A DNA stretch of 64,000 nt, taken from assembly GCF_005144585.1 (NCBI RefSeq), contig NZ_SSMQ01000008.1, forward strand, positions 124,001 to 188,000, written 5' to 3'. The DNA is from Polyangium fumosum. GTDB lineage: Bacteria > Myxococcota_A > Polyangia > Polyangiales > Polyangiaceae. A program made the position numbers and the translations under genes. Shown here one piece after another: positions 18,634 through 26,315 of the stretch; position 1 is the first letter of the stretch, and each line of letters begins with the position of its first letter. The notes beneath the pieces were generated by a model. That model did not search any database. It worked only from the letters and a program-made list of their open reading frames with translations, and had not been told where the DNA came from.

Positions 18634-19472
18634 AGGCCGTTCTTTCCATTGTGACGGGGCGATCGGCAGGGCAACGGGTGCGGCTCCCTTTGGGACAGCC
18701 CTTTTGCGTGGGGCGCGGCGGGCGGGCGGATCTGATCCTGGCGCACGACGAGAAGATGGCCCTCGTGCATTTCGAGCTCGCATGGGACGGCGCCACGTGC
18801 CGCCTGCGCGACCGGAGCCGGCAAGGGACGGAGCTCGACGGCAAGCACGTGGACGAGGCCGAGCTGAAGAACGGCGCGTGGATCGGCGCGGGCGGGACGC
18901 GGTTTCTGTTCCGCATCCGCAGCGAGGATCTCCGGTCGGAGCTGCCGCCGGCGCCGCCCGCGCCGCCGCCTTCGCCGGAGATGCTTTCGGCGCGCCGGGA
19001 GGCGCTCGTGGTGCTGTCGCGGGAGAAGCATCTCTTCGCGATTCTGGACGCAGCCCGGGATCGGCGCGTCCGCGCCTTGCTCGCCGCATGCGACGAGGAA
19101 TTTCGCTCGCTCTACGAAGGCCCAAAAGGCGAGGCCCTCGCCGAGGTGGCGCCGTACCTCGTGCACCTCCAGCCGGGCTCGCCGCTGCTCCCCGTGCTCG
19201 TGGAGGACGCGTGGGGCGCGAGCTGGGGCGTGTATCTGACGAGCGCGCGACCCTTCAAGGAGGTCCGCCAAAGGCTGCGCCGGTCGCTCATGGTGCAGGA
19301 CGAGGAGACGGGGAAGCGGATGTATTTCCGTTTGTATGACCCGCGCGTCCTGCGGCTGTTCTGGCCGGCATGTACGCCGCGGCAAAAAAGCGAGATAGCC
19401 GGCACGGAGATCGAATCGTTTCTCGTCGAGGGCACCACGGGCGAGGTGCTGCGATTCGCCCGGGAGGGATGA
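18630..19472 (+). CDS. FHA-DUF4123 fusion, probable T6SS effector-loading adaptor
   Basis: 280 residues. Residues 1-95 are an FHA-like domain (VGRGGRADLIL, RDRSRQGTELDGKHV), although the usual SxxH core is altered to LVHFEL. After a Pro-rich linker, residues about 130-260 match DUF4123: LFAILDAARDRRVRALLAAC, APYLVHLQPGSPLLPVLVED, WGVYLTSARPFKEVRQRLRR and MYFRLYDPRVLRLFWP. DUF4123 proteins (Tap/TEC) bind a VgrG and load the effector encoded just downstream, without being secreted. Fusion to an FHA domain suggests phospho-dependent control. Four-base overlap with the PAAR gene. Confidence 0.85.
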   Translation: MKAVLSIVTGRSAGQRVRLPLGQPFCVGRGGRADLILAHDEKMALVHFELAWDGATCRLRDRSRQGTELDGKHVDEAELKNGAWIGAGGTRFLFRIRSEDLRSELPPAPPAPPPSPEMLSARREALVVLSREKHLFAILDAARDRRVRALLAACDEEFRSLYEGPKGEALAEVAPYLVHLQPGSPLLPVLVEDAWGASWGVYLTSARPFKEVRQRLRRSLMVQDEETGKRMYFRLYDPRVLRLFWPACTPRQKSEIAGTEIESFLVEGTTGEVLRFAREG

Positions 19473-19476
19473 GGCG

Positions 19477-19851
19477 ATGCTGACATTGCGCCGGGGGCAG
19501 CAAAAGGCCTTCGAACCGCTGGTGGAGGACGCGCTCGTCGAGCGCATTTTCGTCTTCCTCCGCCAGCGTCCCGAACCCGAGGTTCATCGCCTCGACGACG
19601 CGCACCTCCGCGCGGCCATCCGCGCGGGCGTGGCGCAGGGGCGGTCGTTCGGGCTCACGTGGCAATCGTCGCTCGGCGCGTTCGTGGGGCTCTCGATCGT
19701 CGTGGGGCCGAGGTTTCACGAACACCCGGCCGTGCGCGCCATTCTGACGGACGAGGCGATCCCGCCCGACGAGCGAATCGCCGCGCTCCGCGACAGGCTC
19801 ACCGAAGAGGAATGGCGCGAGGCTTCGGACCCGGAGGTGATGACGCGATGA
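19477..19851 (+). CDS. small T6SS-associated helical protein
   Basis: 124 residues, mostly helical. The N-terminus MLTLRRGQQKAFEPLVEDAL and the later LGAFVGLSIVVGPRFHEHP with an acidic end resemble small proteins encoded right after DUF4123 adaptors in many T6SS clusters, whose role is unclear. It is not likely to be a specific immunity protein because relatives accompany unrelated effectors. Its TGA overlaps the ATG of the next gene (ATGA), indicating coupling with the candidate effector. Confidence 0.65.
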   Translation: MLTLRRGQQKAFEPLVEDALVERIFVFLRQRPEPEVHRLDDAHLRAAIRAGVAQGRSFGLTWQSSLGAFVGLSIVVGPRFHEHPAVRAILTDEAIPPDERIAALRDRLTEEEWREASDPEVMTR

Positions 19852-20861
19852 TGTCCCCCGATCCCCGGACCACCACGACCACCACGTCGACCACCACGAC
19901 CACCACGACCACCACGTCGACGACCTCGACGGCAGCGACGAGCATGATCAACGCTGCCTCTGTCGCGCTCCCCTCGACGCCGCCCAGCGCGAGCGTCGCA
20001 TGTGCCGCGGGCAAGGTCGCCGAGCCGTCGTCGAGCGCACCCGCGAAGAAGGAAAGGACCCCCGAGGAGATCAGGGAGTTCGCAGGCAAGGTCGAGGACC
20101 TCGTGGAGGAGGCCGTCAGCCTCCAGCAACAAATCGTGGCGCCCGAGACCATCGGGGAGCTTTATCAAGATCTGTACAGGGTAAAGCGGGCGGGCGACAC
20201 GAACGTTTTGTCGAAGTGGACCGCGTTTCACAAGTTTTGGGGGACCACGCTCGTCCCTCTCAAGAAATTCGTCGACCAGGAGAAGAAGCGGCGCGACGAG
20301 GAGAAGAAGCAGAAGGAGCTGATCCAGCGAAACGAGCAGAGGAGGACGCAGGGCAACGAGGACAAGCAGACGTTGATCGCGGCCGAGCAGGTGCAAAAGA
20401 AGCTGCGCGAGAAGCAGCACCAGCAAGAAGTGGCGGCGCTCGCGAGGGCTCACAAGGAACATTTCAACGATCCCAAGGCGCTGACGGCCATCGTCAGCGA
20501 CAACCCCACGCTCTGCACGGCGGTCGTCGAGGAAGGCACGCAAACGACGATGGCGTTCGGGATCAGCTCCGTGGGAAACCACCGGCCCTTTCAGGCCTTC
20601 TATCGGGACCAGGACGGGATGATCCGCTGCACGAAAGCCGCGGAGGTTTATGCCAAGGTGCTCGAACCGCTGCGCGCGGAGCTCAATAAGATCCAGTGCG
20701 TCGAGGCCTGGGAAGTCTACGTCTGCGCAGAGGTCGACGCGGCCGTTCAGCTCTTGCTGCGCGGAGTGCGCCTGGAGCAGATCAAGACCTACGCCACGGA
20801 TTTCGATTTCAAATACAAGGCGCGCTGCGCACACTGCACCCAGTGGGTGACGGAGTTCTGA
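19848..20861 (+). CDS. candidate T6SS effector with C-terminal deaminase-like zinc signature
   Basis: 337 residues. Residues 8-28 are a Thr-rich run; residues about 70-205 are helical and highly charged (a coiled-coil-like KKFVDQEKKRRDEEKKQKEL segment). Residues about 215-337 form a distinct domain with WEVYVCAEVDAAVQLLLRG and RCAHCTQW near the C-terminus. Cys293-x-Glu295 and Cys327-x-x-Cys330, 32 residues apart, match the CxE...CxxC ligand pattern of cytidine-deaminase-like enzymes, including secreted nucleic-acid-deaminase toxins. The position after a DUF4123 adaptor is that of the delivered effector. Caveats: only seven residues follow the last Cys, and a plain zinc-binding domain is possible. 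No immunity gene is obvious. Confidence 0.6.
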   Translation: MMSPDPRTTTTTTSTTTTTTTTTSTTSTAATSMINAASVALPSTPPSASVACAAGKVAEPSSSAPAKKERTPEEIREFAGKVEDLVEEAVSLQQQIVAPETIGELYQDLYRVKRAGDTNVLSKWTAFHKFWGTTLVPLKKFVDQEKKRRDEEKKQKELIQRNEQRRTQGNEDKQTLIAAEQVQKKLREKQHQQEVAALARAHKEHFNDPKALTAIVSDNPTLCTAVVEEGTQTTMAFGISSVGNHRPFQAFYRDQDGMIRCTKAAEVYAKVLEPLRAELNKIQCVEAWEVYVCAEVDAAVQLLLRGVRLEQIKTYATDFDFKYKARCAHCTQWVTEF

Positions 20862-20883
20862 GCCGGCAATCCCGCGATGCGCG

Positions 20884-23163
20884 TCAGGCCTGCGGCAGCC
20901 GCACGACCCGCCCGAGCGCCACGGCCCGCAGCGCGATCGGCAGCTTCTCCTCGGGGTCGACCGCGAAATGCACCTCGCCGAGGAGCCGCGCGGGAAATTG
21001 CCCGAAGAGCGGCAGATCGTCCGCGATGGCGCCCGGCAAGTAGACCACCAGCGGGTGCCGCTCGCCCGGCGCACGCAGGAGCGCGCGCAGGTGGTTTCCG
21101 CCGAGGACCCGGCGCCGCTGGTAATGCCGGCCCTCGCAAAGCGCGCGCGCGACGAGCACGTCGAGGTCGTCCCCGCCGAGCCCGTGCGCGCTCAACGCAT
21201 ACGCCTCGCGGATGCTCCGGGTGAAGCGCTCCGCGAGGCCCGGCGCATTCTGATAACCCGGCGAGCCGATGAACCCTTCGGCTTCCTCGATGGCTGCGGA
21301 GAGCGCCTCCTTTCCCGCCGCGAACGGCCTCGCCGTCGCCGCCGTCGTCTTCAAGGCCTCGATGGGATCAAACGGCAGCGAGAGCTCGCCCTCGCAGACC
21401 TCGAGGGGCGGAATCGCATGGGCCTTTTTCGCCGCCCGCATCGCCGCGTCGAGCAACCCCTCGAAGCTCACGGCCGCAGCACGACCGAGGATCGCGTGCG
21501 CCTCTGCGCGGTCCTCCATCTCGGCCGGGTCCTTGAAGAGGGCCGGATCGTCGAACTCCGGATCGATCGGCTCCTCCTCGCGCGCGTCGAGGATCTCCTG
21601 CCACGCGCGCTTGCGCACGACGCGCGGCATGGTCTTGCGATCGAGCCACACGAGCAGCAGCGCATCACTCGGCGACATGCCCCCGTTCGCCGACGGCGCG
21701 ACCGCGAAGCCCGGCGCCGCGGCGGCCGACGGCGCGGGCGACGTCGGCAACGCACCCTCGACCACGACCTCGCCGATGGTCTTTCGAGCAGCAACGATCG
21801 GCTCCGGCGCCCGCGCGTGCGGCGCGGTCCCCGGCGCGTCTGGCGCGGGCGTCTGCGGCACGCCGCTCGCCCACGGGCTCGGCGCGGGCGCGGGAGAAAG
21901 CGCGGGCGTCTCGAAGATCAACGCAGGCGGCTTCATCGCCGGAGCAGCAGCGTTCTCGTTCGCGTCCGGCGACGTCGCGGCGAAGGGCAACGCCGCGGCG
22001 GGCGAAGGAAGATCGACCCGCTCGAGCGCCACCGTCCCCTCCGAAGGTGGCCGAGCGAGCGGAGATCGTGGCGGCGCCGGCGCGAAGGTGATGACCGCGT
22101 CCGGCGAGGTCGCCTTGAAGGGCAACGTGGCCGGCCCTTCCTCGTCGCCGACGAACGCCGTCGTCTTGCCCATCTCCTCGCGTGGCGCCGGCTCCTTCTC
22201 CGCGTGCTCCAGGCTGACGGTCACGTGTCCCTCTTCCTGCGCGCTTCGCAGCGGAATCTGCGCGCGCCACGTCACCACGAGGGCCGCGCGCTCCGTATCG
22301 ATCACCAGCGTATCGGCCCGCATCGGGATCACGCGTGGCCCCCCTTCGCGCCCCGCGAGCACGGCCTTCGGCTCGAGCCCCGGCAGGCTCGTCACGAGGT
22401 GCGCGTGTGTCGGGTGCAGGTTGTCGAGCACGATGCGCTCGTTGCTGCGCAGCACGTCGACCTGCTGATCGGGCGGCGCGACCTGGTAGTACGCGATCTC
22501 GACGTCCTCCGGCGCGGGCGCGCGCGTGAGATCCGCGGGGCTCCAACGACCTGCGTGACGACCGAGCTTCTGCTGCCGCGAGGGCCAGCGCGCCGCGATC
22601 GGACCCAATCCGATCGGCGTCAGCAAATCTCCAGGGCCGCTCACCACCTTGTCGAGCGGCTGCAAATTGGGGACGGCGATGCGGCCCTGCCGATCCCGCG
22701 TGTCGGGCCGCATGCCCGCGGGGTTCCACGTATCCGGCCCGCCGCCCGCGCGCTCGTAACGCAAGGACATCCGCGTGATGCGCGGCCCTTCTTGCAGCGC
22801 GCCGTCGAGCGTGAAGGCCCGGTCGCAGAACACCTCGACCGATTTATCGATGTCGCCCACGATCATCCGCGCCACGAACGAGCGCACGGGGCGCGCCTCG
22901 GGCGCGAAGGCCATGCCCACGAGCACGACGTCGGCGCGTTGCTTGAGCGGGGCGATGTCGCTCGCGGCGCGCAGGCTACGTGTCTCGTCGTCGTCCCAGT
23001 GCTCGTCCTGCTCGACGATCGGATCCTGCTCGGGCGCGAGCTGCGCCTCGGTCGGCACGAGCAAGAACGTCGCCTTGCAGATCACCGTGAGCGCCCACGT
23101 GCCGGGGCGCGATTGCCAGAGGAGCGAGGCGACGGGCAGCGGACCTTGAGCGACGACGTCCAT
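20884..23163 (-). CDS. DUF2169-family T6SS-associated protein
   Basis: 759 residues. The first 330 match DUF2169, for example WALTVICKATFLLVP, RADVVLVGMAFAPEARPVRSF, DTWNPAGMRPDTRDRQGRI and NPxG-like turns, a domain linked to VgrG, PAAR and effector genes in many T6SS clusters. A long Ala/Pro-rich linker (about 340-520) connects to a C-terminal helical/beta domain with HPLVVYLPGAIADDLPLFG. Its job is unknown; a role in effector handling is inferred from context. It converges on the candidate effector with 22 bp between stops and is followed by the kinase gene 15 bp upstream. Confidence 0.85.
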   Translation of the reverse strand: MDVVAQGPLPVASLLWQSRPGTWALTVICKATFLLVPTEAQLAPEQDPIVEQDEHWDDDETRSLRAASDIAPLKQRADVVLVGMAFAPEARPVRSFVARMIVGDIDKSVEVFCDRAFTLDGALQEGPRITRMSLRYERAGGGPDTWNPAGMRPDTRDRQGRIAVPNLQPLDKVVSGPGDLLTPIGLGPIAARWPSRQQKLGRHAGRWSPADLTRAPAPEDVEIAYYQVAPPDQQVDVLRSNERIVLDNLHPTHAHLVTSLPGLEPKAVLAGREGGPRVIPMRADTLVIDTERAALVVTWRAQIPLRSAQEEGHVTVSLEHAEKEPAPREEMGKTTAFVGDEEGPATLPFKATSPDAVITFAPAPPRSPLARPPSEGTVALERVDLPSPAAALPFAATSPDANENAAAPAMKPPALIFETPALSPAPAPSPWASGVPQTPAPDAPGTAPHARAPEPIVAARKTIGEVVVEGALPTSPAPSAAAAPGFAVAPSANGGMSPSDALLLVWLDRKTMPRVVRKRAWQEILDAREEEPIDPEFDDPALFKDPAEMEDRAEAHAILGRAAAVSFEGLLDAAMRAAKKAHAIPPLEVCEGELSLPFDPIEALKTTAATARPFAAGKEALSAAIEEAEGFIGSPGYQNAPGLAERFTRSIREAYALSAHGLGGDDLDVLVARALCEGRHYQRRRVLGGNHLRALLRAPGERHPLVVYLPGAIADDLPLFGQFPARLLGEVHFAVDPEEKLPIALRAVALGRVVRLPQA

Positions 23164-23178
23164 GGCCCGCCGACGCTA

Positions 23179-24483
23179 TCACCACGCGCGCAAGGCGAGC
23201 ACCGCGGCGATCACGACGAGGACCACGATCACGGCCGCGACGACCCCGACGAGCCCACGCGCGTTTGGCTTCGGCGGCTCGAGGACCGGCGCCGAGGCCA
23301 TCGGCGCGGGCTTCGGGATCACCACCGTGGCGCCATTGCGCGCATTCAGTTCCTCCGCGGGAGCCGCGAGAGCCGCGGCGGGCACTTCGGGTGGAGGCGC
23401 CTTGACCGGGCGCTTCAGCGTCGTCGCGTTGTCCGACAGCGAGACCTCGCCGAACGCTTGCCGCACGGCCTGCTCGAGCGCCGCGCCTTTCTCGGTCCCG
23501 TCGAGGATCGAGGGCGGACGCTCGGGCGGCGCGACGCCTTGCAGGCGATGAATGCGCTCCACCGAGATGCGCCCCTCCTCGGAGGCGAACGGGAGCAAGA
23601 GCCGCGCGAGATCGGCGACCGACGGCGGGCGATCGCTCGGCTTTTTTTCGAGGCATTGCAGCACGACGGCCTCGAGCCCCGCGGGGATCTCGGGCCTCTG
23701 CCAGCGCGGCGGGGCGGGCGGATCGCCGCCGATCATGAGGAAAAGCGCGTGCGTCGCGTCCGCCTCGAAGGGCCGCTTGCCGGTGAGGATCTGATACAGG
23801 ATGACGCCGAGGGCCCAGATGTCGGTGCGCGCGTCGAGCCCTTTGAGCCCGCGGATCTGCTCGGGCGACATGTAGAACGGCGAGCCGATGATCACGTTCG
23901 CCGCGGTGAGGCTCGTGTAGAGCGCGCCGCCCCTCGTCGCCTTGGCGAGGCCGAAATCGAGCACCTTCACGAGCGGTGATCCATCGGGGCGCGTGGTGAC
24001 GAAGATGTTCGCGGGCTTGAGGTCGCGATGGATGATGCCGAGCACGTGCGCCTCGGCGATGGCCTCGGAGGCTTGCAGCAGCGCGTCGACGGCCTGCGCG
24101 ATGGGCAAGGGTCCGCGCTGCCGCACGATCTCTTGCAGATCGGCCCCCGTGAGCAGCTCCATCACCATGTACGGCAAGCCGGACGCGAGTGTGCCGAGGT
24201 CCATCACGCGCGCGACGTGCTCGCTCTGGATCGACACGGCGGCGCGGGCCTCGCGCAGAAATCGCTCCACGGCGTCGTCCTGCTTGGCCGCTTCGGGCAG
24301 GAGGATCTTGATGGCGACGCGCTGAGGCAGCGTCGTGTGCTGGGCCTCGACCACGAGCCCCATGCCGCCTTTTCCGATCACGCGCTCGACGCGGTACTTG
24401 CCCGCGACGACGTCCCCCAGCTCGGGCGCCTTCGGCTCGGGCGAGGCACCGGCGGGGCTCTTTGGGGCGCTATCGGTGCTCAT
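23179..24483 (-). CDS. Ser/Thr protein kinase (Hanks type), C-terminal tail anchor
   Basis: 434 residues. Kinase motifs are in order: IGKGGMGLVVEAQH (P-loop), VAIKIL (ATP lysine), IIHRDLKPANIFV (catalytic loop), VLDFGLAK (DFG) and PFYMSPEQIRG. The domain ends near residue 290. A Pro-rich linker leads to a single transmembrane helix at the very end (GLVGVVAAVIVVLVVIAAVL) with almost nothing beyond, so the kinase is cytoplasmic and has no periplasmic sensor. It sits 15 bp from DUF2169 and probably phosphorylates T6SS components such as the FHA adaptor, analogous to PpkA; that link is inference. Longer in-frame starts upstream are unsupported. Confidence 0.92.
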   Translation of the reverse strand: MSTDSAPKSPAGASPEPKAPELGDVVAGKYRVERVIGKGGMGLVVEAQHTTLPQRVAIKILLPEAAKQDDAVERFLREARAAVSIQSEHVARVMDLGTLASGLPYMVMELLTGADLQEIVRQRGPLPIAQAVDALLQASEAIAEAHVLGIIHRDLKPANIFVTTRPDGSPLVKVLDFGLAKATRGGALYTSLTAANVIIGSPFYMSPEQIRGLKGLDARTDIWALGVILYQILTGKRPFEADATHALFLMIGGDPPAPPRWQRPEIPAGLEAVVLQCLEKKPSDRPPSVADLARLLLPFASEEGRISVERIHRLQGVAPPERPPSILDGTEKGAALEQAVRQAFGEVSLSDNATTLKRPVKAPPPEVPAAALAAPAEELNARNGATVVIPKPAPMASAPVLEPPKPNARGLVGVVAAVIVVLVVIAAVLALRAW

Positions 24484-24587
24484 GCGGGCGGAAAAACTCG
24501 TTCTTGCGACGCTAACACACCGACCTTCGGCGACGCACCCGCGGCGCGCAGCGGCGATGGCGAGACCCGCCATGCTACGTTTCCCCC

Positions 24588-24959
24588 ATGACGCCGCCGC
24601 GAGCGTTCGCCGTCGATCCCGAGGACCCGCGCGCCCCTCCCGAGGAGGTCTGGAATGCCCTGTCTGCCGAGGAGCGGCGGCGCGTCGTGGACATGCTGCC
24701 GGCCGCGCGGCCCCAGGATCGCGAGAAGGCCGAGCGCGCTTTGGCAGAGGCGAGGCGGCTGGTCGACGAAGAGCGAATGCGGGCCGACGAGCTGCGAATG
24801 CGGGCCGACGAGCTGCGAATGCGGGCCGATGAGCTGCGAATGCGGGCCGATGAGCTGCGAATGCGGGCCGAGGAAGAGCGCAAGCGGGCCGATGAGGCCG
24901 AACAACGAGCGGCAGCGCTCCAGGCGGAGCTCGATCGCCTCCGCCGCGGCGAGCGGTAG
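24588..24959 (+). CDS. small coiled-coil protein with Uma2-like N-terminus
   Basis: 123 residues. The first 45 (DPEDPRAPPEEVWNALSAEE, RRRVVDMLPA) resemble the N-terminal leader seen on Uma2-family proteins in myxobacteria, as I recall it. The rest is a coiled coil with perfect RMRADEL heptads (residues about 63-97). No nuclease core remains, so it may be the stump of a Uma2-type gene or a stand-alone coiled-coil partner of the neighbouring Uma2 protein. ATG follows a C-rich stretch without a clear ribosome site. Confidence 0.6.
   Translation: MTPPRAFAVDPEDPRAPPEEVWNALSAEERRRVVDMLPAARPQDREKAERALAEARRLVDEERMRADELRMRADELRMRADELRMRADELRMRAEEERKRADEAEQRAAALQAELDRLRRGER
24774..24878 (+). repeat. 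five tandem 21-bp units encoding RMRADEL heptads
   Basis: The unit CGAATGCGGGCCGAYGAGCTG is repeated four times almost exactly, with a fifth degenerate copy (RMRAEEE). The near-identity at DNA level shows recent expansion by whole heptads, which keeps the coiled-coil register. Confidence 0.85.
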
Positions 24960-25053
24960 CGCTCCTTCGCGGCGCCGGCCCTCCGCCCTGGCCGACGGAT
25001 ACGTCGGGTCCCCTCGTCCGTCGCGATCCGGCCGCTCGTGCTACGTCCCCCCC

Positions 25054-25896
25054 ATGGACGCACGACCGACCCGCCCTCCCCGCAGGACCGGCCCGATCGA
25101 GCTCCGCGACTTCGGACCGAACGGCCTTCGGCTCGGCACCCCGGACGACTGCTACGACGCTAGCCCCTGGGAGCTTCACCGAGGCGGGCTGGTGGAACAA
25201 ATGAGAGGCGAGGCCACCGACTCCATTGTCATGGCCCTGCTCGCGGCCTTGTTCCGCGTGCATGCCCGGGAGGGACACACGGTCCTCGCCGACATCTACT
25301 GCGACCTGACCGACGAGCAGGGCCCCTCGCTCCGCGCGCCCGACGTCGTCGTCGTCAGCGACCTCGCCGCCCCGCGAAACGATGCCTATCGCGGCACGCC
25401 GGTGCTCGCGGTCGAGATCCGCGGCACGCAGTCGAAGAAGTACCTCGAAGAGAAGGTGAAGCTCTACCTGGAGCACGACTGGCCCGAGGTGTGGATCGTC
25501 CACGCCGAGCGGCACGAGGTCGAGGTCCTGCGCCGCGGCGTCGCGTCCGTCGTCTACCGCCCCGGCGCGGAGGTCCCGATGATCCCCGCGCTCGACAAGT
25601 ACGGGCTCACGACGCTGCCCGTGACCGCGTTCTTCGATCAACGCGAGGTGGCGCGTTACACGGACGAGTGGGTGGAAAAGCGTGGCGAAGCACGCGGCGA
25701 GACGCGTGGGGAAGCACGTGGTCGTGTCACGTCGATCGAACGGGTCCTCCTCGCTCGCGGCCTGGTCGTTCCGCCTCTGACGCGCGCGCGCATTGCGACG
25801 TGCACCGACATCGAGACGCTCGATCGCTGGCTCATCCTCGCCGCCACCGCGACGAGCGCGAGCGCCTTCGTGGACGCCATCGGCGAACCCGCCTGA
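25054..25896 (+). CDS. Uma2-family PD-(D/E)xK endonuclease-like protein
   Basis: 280 residues. The core has WELHRGGLVEQMRGEATDS, RAPDVVVVSDLA, TPVLAVEIRG and KYLEEKVKLYLEHDWPEVWI, which correspond to the acidic pair and lysine of the Uma2 (DUF820) PD-(D/E)xK fold. A short RGEARGETRGEARGR repeat begins the C-terminal helical tail. These proteins are numerous in cyanobacteria and myxobacteria and their role is poorly known. The stop lies 10 bp before a tandem repeat in another frame. Confidence 0.82.
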   Translation: MDARPTRPPRRTGPIELRDFGPNGLRLGTPDDCYDASPWELHRGGLVEQMRGEATDSIVMALLAALFRVHAREGHTVLADIYCDLTDEQGPSLRAPDVVVVSDLAAPRNDAYRGTPVLAVEIRGTQSKKYLEEKVKLYLEHDWPEVWIVHAERHEVEVLRRGVASVVYRPGAEVPMIPALDKYGLTTLPVTAFFDQREVARYTDEWVEKRGEARGETRGEARGRVTSIERVLLARGLVVPPLTRARIATCTDIETLDRWLILAATATSASAFVDAIGEPA

Positions 25897-25906
25897 CCAC
25901 ACGCGC

Positions 25907-26200
25907 GAGGTCGCCGACTTCGTCCGGGAGGTCGCCGACTTCGTCCAGGAGGTCGCTGACTTCGTCCGGGAGGTCGCTGACTTCGTCCGGGAGGTCGCTG
26001 ACTTCGTCCAGGAGGTCGCTGACTTCGTCCAGGAGGTCGCTGACTTCGTCCATGAGGTCGCTGACTTCGTCCGGGAGGTCGCTGACTTCGTCCAGGAGGT
26101 CGCTGACTTCGTCCGGGAGGTCGCTGACTTCGTCCGGGAGGTCGCCGACTTCGTCCGGGAGGTCGCTGACTTCGTCCGGGAGGTCGCCGACTTCGTCCGG
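25907..26200 (+). repeat. fourteen tandem 21-bp repeats in an otherwise gene-free 419-bp gap
   Basis: The unit GAGGTCGCYGACTTCGTCCRG is present 14 times head to tail with only a few variable positions. It is open in all forward frames and, on the plus strand, reads as EVADFVR/Q heptads that are out of frame with the preceding Uma2 gene. It ends in a GGAGGTC-GACCTCC palindrome. The remaining bases up to the next gene hold nothing I can recognise. Uniform spacing with no spacers excludes a CRISPR array. Confidence 0.9.
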
Positions 26201-26315
26201 GAGGTCCCCAGACCTCCACCCGGGCCCCACGATCCTGCCCGCGCCCCTGCGTGCTCCGCACGTGAACTCCGTCTACCTTCTCGTCTTGAGGCTCGCTCAC
26301 CCCAAGGGGCTCGCC

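Noticed and set aside
15363-19472. 1369-codon plus-strand frame across the T6SS genes
   Set aside because: Only its last 281 codons are coding (the FHA-DUF4123 adaptor). The earlier part is out of frame with VgrG and PAAR.
19860-19935. ACC/ACG trinucleotide repeat as a regulatory element
   Set aside because: It lies inside the effector reading frame and simply encodes the Thr run.
25907-26200. CRISPR array
   Set aside because: Units are 21 bp, contiguous and without spacers, so it is a simple tandem repeat.
25832-26230. Minus-strand DLPDEVS repeat protein
   Set aside because: Only the repeat supports it; no ribosome site, and the ends run into Arg-rich shadow sequence.
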